Assembly (NCBI GenBank): GCA_021797225.1
Contig: JAKAAE010000055.1
Span: 1-9,359, forward strand
Length of the DNA stretch: 9,359 bases
Direction of reading: 5' to 3'
DNA from: Thermoplasmata archaeon
GTDB taxonomy: Archaea; Thermoplasmatota; Thermoplasmata; Thermoplasmatales; Thermoplasmataceae
The notes under the pieces are model-generated. The model searched no databases. It had not been told where the DNA came from and was given only the letters and a program-made list of their open reading frames with translations. The position numbers and the translations under genes are program-made. Each line of letters starts with the position of its first letter. The stretch's first letter is position 1. Positions 5,008-9,359 of this stretch are shown piece by piece.

Positions 5008-6164
5008 ATATTGATAATATATTGAGTAAAATCTATAATTCAGAGATTTACTATGAAGCTGTAGATCAGGAAATAAATGATATAGTTGACATGATCCGTA
5101 AGGGTTACTCTTCAGAACAGATTAATAGGAAAAGAAACCCCGATTTTAAATATTTATTTGAATTTGCAAAATCTAGAATAAGGGTCTCCAGAAAATTTAC
5201 ATACGCAGACCACCTATTTCTTGATTATTATTCCTCTATGTATTCAACACCGGAAATAATAGGAAAATACAGGGCTCAGAGATTGAAGGGACATCATATT
5301 ATCGATGCGGGAAGCGGTGCAGGTATGCAGGATATTGTATTTGCCAAGTATTCTGATGTAATAGGTATTGAAATGAACAAATCAAGATATCTCATGGCTC
5401 TTTTGAACCGAATTCCATACCAATCCACTGCTAATTTTATAAACGAGGACTTTTTCAATTATTCTGGTGATTTCAGAGACTCGGTAATATTCAGTGATCC
5501 TTTGCGCCCATCAAATTCAAAGGAAAAATATTTTTCACAGCTATCTCCGAATCCCCTTGATTCTATTTCTATTTCAGATAACATTTTCGGATATGCAATA
5601 GACCTTCCACCTCATATTAAATGGGAAAATATACTCTTAAAGGGAGAAAAAGAGTATATATCCATAAACGGAAACCTGAATCGATTAACGGTCTATTCAC
5701 CCTCGCTCTCAACAGAAGAATCAACTGCTGTTATTCTCCCTGAAAATATAATATATTCGGGCAAGCCGGATGAATTCAAAAAATCATTATCTCCGGAATA
5801 CAAGAACTTTGAATATCTTTTTATGCCTGATATTTCCGTAGTATATGCCAAACTTTTGAATGATATTATAGACCCTGCCTGGAAAATGATATACTTAGAT
5901 CAGAAACGGTACGTATTTGCTGGGAATTCTGAATTAAAGACATTTCCGGGTACACAGTATTCTGTTATAGATTTTTCTGATGATTTGAATATTGAACATA
6001 AACTTGCAAAGTGTGATGGAGGGAAAGTATTTTTTAGATTCAATATGAATCCTGATGAAATGTATATACACAAAAACGCACTGGAAAAAAATCTGACAGG
6101 AAGCAAGAATATATATGTGTTCAAATCTGAGAAGGGTTATATACTCGCTGAGAAATTAGAATAA
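5004..6164 (+). CDS. Class I SAM-dependent methyltransferase with THUMP-like C-terminal part
   Basis: A 386-residue protein whose start overlaps the CMD stop by four bases. Residues 1-90 are a helical N-terminal region. HIIDAGSGAGMQD (98-110) is the SAM-binding motif I, VIGIEMN (119-125) the acidic end of strand 2, and SDPLRP (164-169) stands where methyltransferases of this group carry DPxRR, near the catalytic site. The remainder (about 185-386) has IDLPPHIKWE, EKEYISINGNLNRL, FEYLFMPDISVVYAKLL and RYVFAGNSE in the order I associate with the Pfam THUMP_like methyltransferase family, whose substrate is not established but is suspected to be RNA. The second Arg of DPxRR is Pro here. The MT fold is sure; the THUMP-like assignment is from remembered pattern, with moderate confidence. 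The reason for its coupling to a CMD protein is not evident. Confidence 0.82.
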   Translation: MNIDNILSKIYNSEIYYEAVDQEINDIVDMIRKGYSSEQINRKRNPDFKYLFEFAKSRIRVSRKFTYADHLFLDYYSSMYSTPEIIGKYRAQRLKGHHIIDAGSGAGMQDIVFAKYSDVIGIEMNKSRYLMALLNRIPYQSTANFINEDFFNYSGDFRDSVIFSDPLRPSNSKEKYFSQLSPNPLDSISISDNIFGYAIDLPPHIKWENILLKGEKEYISINGNLNRLTVYSPSLSTEESTAVILPENIIYSGKPDEFKKSLSPEYKNFEYLFMPDISVVYAKLLNDIIDPAWKMIYLDQKRYVFAGNSELKTFPGTQYSVIDFSDDLNIEHKLAKCDGGKVFFRFNMNPDEMYIHKNALEKNLTGSKNIYVFKSEKGYILAEKLE

Positions 6165-6225
6165 GGTATGGATCATCTTATTTTTAAAATCGATGAACCT
6201 GCTATAAAAATAATTTTCAAATATC

Positions 6226-6236
6226 TTTTTATAGAA
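6226..6236 (+). promoter_or_regulatory. TATA-like promoter of ribA
   Basis: TTTTTATAGAA is centred about 29 bases before the ATG at 6260 and 20 bases before the GTG at 6251, so it does not settle the start by itself. Another AT-rich site (TATAAAAATAA) lies at 6203-6213. Confidence 0.4.
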
Positions 6237-6259
6237 TTTAGCAATTTCTTGTGACAAAT

Positions 6260-6838
6260 ATGTTAGAATTTTATTCTAAGGCCAAATTACCTACCAGATT
6301 CGGTTCATTCGAAATATACGTTTTTAAAAATGATGAAAATAAAGACCACGCTGTTCTTGTACATGGCAACGTGGAAGGAAAAGAAAATGTGCCTGTAAGG
6401 ATTCACTCTGAGTGCCTGACTGGAGACGTTTTTGGTTCGATGAGATGCGATTGCAGGGATCAATTATTGACATCAATGAGATATATAGGCAAACAGGATT
6501 ATGGCATGCTCATTTATTTAAGGCAGGAAGGCAGGGGAATAGGACTTCTGAATAAAATCAGGGCCTATCATCTTGAAGATGCGGGACTGGATACGGTAGA
6601 GGCAAATGTGGAGCAGGGGCTTCCTGCAGACAACAGAAAATACAATTTTGCTACAGACGTTATAAAATATTTTAAAATAAAGTCTGTTCAGATAATGACT
6701 AATAATCCTGAAAAAATTAAATTCCTGGAAGACAACGGAATAAAAATAGTGAAAAGAATTCCTGTCATCATTGAACCCACAGAATTTGATAAATTTTATC
6801 TGGAGACAAAGAAAGATAAAATGGGACATCTACTCTGA
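6260..6838 (+). CDS. ribA: GTP cyclohydrolase II
   Basis: Catalyses the first step of riboflavin synthesis, opening GTP to 2,5-diamino-6-ribosylamino-pyrimidinone 5'-phosphate with loss of formate and pyrophosphate. It is a stand-alone 192-residue enzyme without a fused RibB domain, the normal length. Seen: the zinc ligands C52-X10-C63-X-C65 in [19 protein letters not shown] (49-67), the catalytic segment [18 protein letters not shown] (86-103), DTVEAN (111-116), DNRKY (124-128), MTNNPEK (146-152) and the C-terminal signature [13 protein letters not shown] (180-192). All expected key residues are present. I chose ATG 6260; GTG at 6251 would add three residues (MTN) and cannot be excluded. It has its own promoter and no riboflavin-pathway neighbour in the window. 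Many archaea use the unrelated GTP cyclohydrolase III instead. Confidence 0.95.
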   Translation: MLEFYSKAKLPTRFGSFEIYVFKNDENKDHAVLVHGNVEGKENVPVRIHSECLTGDVFGSMRCDCRDQLLTSMRYIGKQDYGMLIYLRQEGRGIGLLNKIRAYHLEDAGLDTVEANVEQGLPADNRKYNFATDVIKYFKIKSVQIMTNNPEKIKFLEDNGIKIVKRIPVIIEPTEFDKFYLETKKDKMGHLL

Positions 6839-6946
6839 TAATTAGAATAATTCAGGGAATTTATTTGTATACAGTGGATTTGTATTGATTTTAAACTACA
6901 GAGAAAATAATTGTGTAGAAGCCCGTGGTATTGAAAAACATAATAT

Positions 6947-7129
6947 ATGGCTAATAATTATAGGTATATGGGAGATAGCCTGGCTGATATTGAAATATCT
7001 AAGGACGGTGAAATTTACTATGTACGCATGACTTTACCCACAGGTGAAGTGGTCAGCATGGAAAATGAAAACTTTGAAGAAATACTTGAAGAAATAGCAA
7101 ACGACCTGCAGGATAGATATCCTGCATAA
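6947..7129 (+). CDS. Small acidic protein of unknown function, 60 residues
   Basis: A complete short frame encoding a protein with a likely beta-hairpin (ADIEISKDGEIYYVRMTLPT) followed by an acidic amphipathic helix (ENENFEEILEEIANDLQDRY). Charge pattern and codon use are those of a real protein, but I do not know the family. The start is uncertain. ATG 6947 gives 60 residues, but no TATA-like box lies at the right distance upstream. ATG 6968 (MGDSLADIEI, 53 residues) has ATAATATA centred about 24 bases before it, the spacing seen elsewhere in this window. The stop codon lies three bases before the tRNA-Ser gene and a strong inverted repeat covers the last codons, so the mRNA and tRNA may share a primary transcript. 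Confidence 0.75.
   Translation: MANNYRYMGDSLADIEISKDGEIYYVRMTLPTGEVVSMENENFEEILEEIANDLQDRYPA
7107..7126. repeat. Perfect 9-bp inverted repeat before tRNA-Ser
   Basis: TGCAGGATA and TATCCTGCA are exact reverse complements separated by GA. As RNA this is an 8-bp stem with a four-base loop, or in DNA an almost perfect 20-bp palindrome. It occupies the last codons of the 60-residue gene and ends six bases before the tRNA. It could separate mRNA from tRNA during processing or bind a dimeric regulator; neither is shown. Confidence 0.8.
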
Positions 7130-7132
7130 AAT

Positions 7133-7215
7133 GCGGGGATGGCCCAGTGGTACGGCGGCAGCCTGCTAAGCTGTTTCTCGAAATGAGAGCATGGGTTCAA
7201 ATCCCATTCCCCGCG
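7133..7215 (+). tRNA. tRNA-Ser(GCT)
   Basis: This folds by hand into a type II tRNA. The acceptor GCGGGGA pairs fully with TCCCCGC (7208-7214), and the discriminator is G73 as usual for serine. The D stem is GCC/GGC, the anticodon stem GCAGC/GCTGT carries the loop CTGCTAA, and the anticodon GCT lies at 7165-7167 (reads AGC and AGU). A long variable arm, TCTC/GAGA around a short loop, is the serine hallmark. The T arm is ATGGG-TTCAAAT-CCCAT. CCA is not encoded and there is no intron. It begins three bases after the stop of the upstream small gene. Confidence 0.97.
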
Positions 7216-7230
7216 CTTAAATCTTTTAAG
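7216..7230 (+). terminator. Possible short stem-loop and T-rich end after tRNA-Ser
   Basis: CTTAAA and TTTAAG are exact inverted repeats around TCT, directly after the tRNA, giving a T-rich weak hairpin. It may help end tRNA transcription or be only the start of the AT-rich gap between two convergent units (7216-7266). Confidence 0.3.
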
Positions 7231-7266
7231 TAATAGGATCAAAACAAATTTTAAGACTTTATATGG

Positions 7267-8079
7267 TTAGAACCCACCAAGCAGAAAGCATGCCATACCC
7301 CAGATCATTGCCACCTTTGATACTTTCTCGCCCTTTGATATATTTGTATAAATATAAATAATAGTAAGTGCAAACAGAAAATCGTCTATGAAAACGGCAT
7401 AAAGATAGTACACTGATAATACGTGAAAATAATAGGGGAGGAAGGAAATAAGAATGGTGATAATCACAAATATGGATGAGATTATTTTGGCGTTCTGAAT
7501 CCCTATTCTTTTTGGAAGTGTATTCCTATCTACATCACCTCTAACATCCTCGATATCCTTCATGATTTCCCTTGACATATTGGAGAAGAAAGCCAGTAAA
7601 AATAAAAGTACCATCTTTGACAGTGTATTGGTAATAAAACCCCCATAGAGAAATATCATCCCAATCAGAAGGCTTATTGTTATGTTTCCTGGTAGTCCCA
7701 TTTTTTTGGTTTTAAATTCGTAACTAACTAGGAGTAATTCAGCTAATATCACCACAGAGCTTATAAGCAAAGATACAAATAGGGATACTAGAAAACCCCC
7801 AATAAAAAAAGAAAAAGCCATATAATAAGCCAACTTTTTTGATATTGTACCAGAGGGCAATGGTCTCTCTGGATGGTTGTATTTATCCGTTTCAAGATCA
7901 CTTATATCGTTAATAATATTCCCACCAGCTGTAACAAGAAATACACTTATAGCACCGAGGGAAACTGGGATTAAAAATTTTAAAATGTGTACATTCACAG
8001 CTATAAAACCTACTATGTATATTGAAAAGAAACCCATAAAGCCATTTACTGGCCTTGTGATCTTTAACCATTTATTCAT
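7267..8079 (-). CDS. UbiA-family prenyltransferase, probable digeranylgeranylglyceryl phosphate synthase
   Basis: A polytopic membrane enzyme of 270 residues with about eight or nine hydrophobic segments. The two Mg-prenyl-diphosphate motifs of UbiA enzymes are intact: N57-D58-X2-D61-X3-D65 within GGNIINDISDLETD, and D175-X2-D178-X3-D182 within SREIMKDIEDVRGD. The segment after motif 1, HPERPLPSGTIS (69-80), is typical of archaeal geranylgeranylglycerol-phosphate geranylgeranyltransferase. That enzyme adds the second geranylgeranyl chain in archaeal membrane lipid synthesis, and this is the likeliest role. Other UbiA enzymes (menaquinone or heme O) are less likely because of length and motif context. 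The ATG at 8079 is supported by a TATA-like box 25 bases upstream. It ends convergent to tRNA-Ser and starts divergent from the small membrane protein gene. Confidence 0.88.
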   Translation of the reverse strand: MNKWLKITRPVNGFMGFFSIYIVGFIAVNVHILKFLIPVSLGAISVFLVTAGGNIINDISDLETDKYNHPERPLPSGTISKKLAYYMAFSFFIGGFLVSLFVSLLISSVVILAELLLVSYEFKTKKMGLPGNITISLLIGMIFLYGGFITNTLSKMVLLFLLAFFSNMSREIMKDIEDVRGDVDRNTLPKRIGIQNAKIISSIFVIITILISFLPYYFHVLSVYYLYAVFIDDFLFALTIIYIYTNISKGEKVSKVAMIWGMACFLLGGF

Positions 8080-8100
8080 TTACAACCCTATATTTGCATT

Positions 8101-8109
8101 AATAAAATA
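8101..8109 (-). promoter_or_regulatory. TATA-like promoter of the UbiA-family gene
   Basis: TATTTTATT on the minus strand is centred about 25 bases before the ATG at 8079. It lies in a 136-bp divergent intergenic region that also holds the promoter at 8188-8197. Confidence 0.45.
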
Positions 8110-8187
8110 TTTTTCTTAATATGAAAATAATAAAAATCTAAATTTTCATTTATGCTAAAAATAAATACAATAAAAATATGCAAACAT

Positions 8188-8197
8188 TTATAAATAA
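8188..8197 (+). promoter_or_regulatory. TATA-like promoter of the small membrane protein gene
   Basis: TTATAAATAA is centred about 24 bases before the ATG at 8216, giving a leaderless or nearly leaderless transcript. It is a strong match to the archaeal TATA consensus. Confidence 0.55.
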
Positions 8198-8215
8198 AAT
8201 TTTGTTTACACTACT

Positions 8216-8521
8216 ATGGATATTTCAGGTTACGTATTATTAGCAATAGCTTTAATTGATGGATTGCTGTTTGGATTGGCGATTAAGAAAGGTATAGTAT
8301 CTGCCATATTATTGATAATAGCGTTTGTATTAGCCGGTTATGCAGGGCTCGCATTCATACCCAAGATTTCATTGAGTAAAATTTACTCGTACGCTACAAA
8401 ATTTATTTTTGATAATATCAGTAAGGCCCCAGGGTTGGTTAGTCTTGGTCATGTAGGTGCCATCACAATAGTCACAGTCTTATTCCTTGTGGGATTAGGT
8501 CTAGGTATATGGAAAGGATAA
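8216..8521 (+). CDS. Small integral membrane protein, unknown function
   Basis: 101 residues with three hydrophobic helices: about 5-23 (YVLLAIALIDGLLFGLAI), 27-48 (rich in Ile, Leu and Ala) and 79-98 (AITIVTVLFLVGLGLGIW). A short amphipathic linker (50-75) contains most of the Lys residues. Helices 1 and 2 are joined by KKG, which should lie on the cytoplasmic side. Small residues such as Gly and Ala line the helices, suggesting oligomerisation. The start of the protein (acidic residue, hydrophobic run, then KKGI) is faintly like CvpA-family membrane proteins, but this is too weak to name it. A strong TATA-like box fits ATG 8216, and a T-rich tract follows the stop. I do not recognise the family. 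Confidence 0.85.
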   Translation: MDISGYVLLAIALIDGLLFGLAIKKGIVSAILLIIAFVLAGYAGLAFIPKISLSKIYSYATKFIFDNISKAPGLVSLGHVGAITIVTVLFLVGLGLGIWKG

Positions 8522-8540
8522 ATTATTAACCTGATATTAT

Positions 8541-8577
8541 TTATATATTTTTTATTTATTTAATAGATTTTTTTCTT
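8541..8577 (+). terminator. T-rich termination region after the membrane protein gene
   Basis: Within 56 bases between two convergent stops, the plus strand has ATATATTTTTTATTTATTT and then GATTTTTTTCTTTT. Consecutive T-runs like these act as intrinsic terminators for archaeal RNA polymerase. Confidence 0.5.
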
Positions 8578-9359
8578 TTATTGATATTTTTCCAGTATTT
8601 CCGGGAATGAATCTATATAAAAATAATTTGTATTAAAATGTCCGGCAGGATATTCCTTAAATGTGTGTATTATACCACCTTTTTCAAGCATGTTATGAAT
8701 TATCCCCATTCCTATATTTATTCTGAACTCATCACGATTTCCAGTCTGCAGGATTATTTTTTTCCCCTTTAACTGATCAATTTCATTTACAAGTCGATTA
8801 ACAGGGTCGAATTTCATCCATCTATTCCATACATCAAGAATTAGCTCCCCAGTTTCCATGGAAAATGGAAGGTCTATTTCTGTACCCTGAGGGGAATAAG
8901 ACGCTGCCATGGCTATAACGTTATATGCCGTCAATTGATTCTGTGTATGTGTAAAGCTTTTTCTGTATTCTTCAATAAAGTTCTTCAAACCCGATTCCCT
9001 GATTTCCATAAAGGTTGTGGCAAAATCAGGCATATAACAGTAAGGAAAATAAGAATCGCCGGAAACGTCTATAAATCCACTGTAAATTTCTGGATGATCC
9101 ATTACGAGGGAAATTGAACCGAACCCGCCAGAAGATTTTCCAAAAAGATATATATCTCTCTCGCCGTATTTCATTTTTATATATTTCATCAGATCTTTAG
9201 TAATATAGGTCTTATAATTTCCTATAGCAGTAGAATCTACAAATTGATTGCCACCAAACTGTGTCATAGTATCCGGTAAAACAATTATAAAACTAAAATT
9301 ATCCTGAAGCCTTATAATTAAGTCTATGAAATCGAAGCTGGTGTAATTTTTGTTCAAAA
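8578..9359 (-). CDS. Alpha/beta-hydrolase, esterase-like, N-terminus cut by right edge
   Basis: The frame is open to the window edge; the first full codon is at 9357, a TTG that is probably an internal Leu. The visible part is 259 residues. The nucleophile elbow is GKSSGG (73-78) with S75 in G-X-S-X-G, followed by FGSISLVMDHPEIYSG as in the esterase D and acetyl-esterase group (Pfam PF00756). The likely triad partners are D209 in TGNRDEF and H240 in YPAGHFN. FIIVLPDT (23-30) is the strand ahead of the oxyanion region. About 30-60 N-terminal residues are missing compared with usual lengths. It is probably a cytoplasmic carboxyl-ester hydrolase; the substrate cannot be told. It ends convergently, 56 bp from the membrane protein gene. 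Confidence 0.85.
   Translation of the reverse strand, partial: LNKNYTSFDFIDLIIRLQDNFSFIIVLPDTMTQFGGNQFVDSTAIGNYKTYITKDLMKYIKMKYGERDIYLFGKSSGGFGSISLVMDHPEIYSGFIDVSGDSYFPYCYMPDFATTFMEIRESGLKNFIEEYRKSFTHTQNQLTAYNVIAMAASYSPQGTEIDLPFSMETGELILDVWNRWMKFDPVNRLVNEIDQLKGKKIILQTGNRDEFRINIGMGIIHNMLEKGGIIHTFKEYPAGHFNTNYFYIDSFPEILEKYQ

Noticed and set aside
6917..6930. GAAGCCCGTGG as a possible fourth copy of the IS-end repeat
   Set aside because: Only about ten bases match. The GCGTTAG hairpin and the terminal ATGTCAC are missing, so chance is a fair explanation.
7018..7242. Minus-strand 74-residue frame over the tRNA and small gene
   Set aside because: It covers the tRNA-Ser gene in antisense, which gives a well-known artefactual tRNA-antisense peptide.
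1..9359. CRISPR array, intact insertion sequence, prophage or origin
   Set aside because: No regularly spaced repeats, transposase, integrase, phage structural genes or origin-binding motifs were visible.

Overview
The window looks like chromosome of an AT-rich archaeon, most likely of the order Thermoplasmatales (Ferroplasma, Acidiplasma, Cuniculiplasma or a relative). That placement is inference. It rests on a UbiA-family enzyme typical of archaeal ether-lipid synthesis, a tRNA gene without an encoded CCA end, and TATA-like boxes centred about 22-28 bases before most start codons with no Shine-Dalgarno motif, which is the pattern of leaderless transcription.

Layout. 1-430 (minus): start of an unrecognised protein that runs off the left edge; it is a clean open frame of 143 codons. 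651-2207 (plus): gmhA and hddA, the first two steps of activated-heptose synthesis. 2342-3133 (plus): an uncharacterised protein with a HEPN-like RX4H motif. 3138-3407 (minus): a probable small gene, convergent with it and 4 bp away. 3452-4294 (minus): folD, with several altered active-site motifs. 4669-6164 (plus): a two-gene operon of a small AhpD-like CMD protein and a THUMP-like SAM methyltransferase, overlapping by ATGA. 6260-6838 (plus): ribA, GTP cyclohydrolase II. 6947-7129 (plus): a 60-residue acidic protein, followed three bases later by tRNA-Ser(GCT). 7267-8079 (minus): UbiA prenyltransferase, probably digeranylgeranylglyceryl phosphate synthase. 8216-8521 (plus): a small membrane protein. 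8578-9359 (minus): an alpha/beta-hydrolase cut by the right edge.

Most genes have their own promoter, so this is mainly a string of single housekeeping genes (folate C1, riboflavin, lipid, tRNA). The accessory part is 430-4670. Three decayed copies of one roughly 45-bp sequence lie there, at 565-610 (minus), 2212-2257 (minus) and 4465-4509 (plus). They resemble the right end of IS200/IS605-type elements, which is also the 3' scaffold of a TnpB omega RNA. No tnpB or tnpA is present. Two of the copies flank the heptose pair in the same orientation, and the inverted third lies beyond the HEPN-like gene and folD. These orphan ends and the HEPN-like gene are the most interesting parts. I found no CRISPR array and no intact mobile element.
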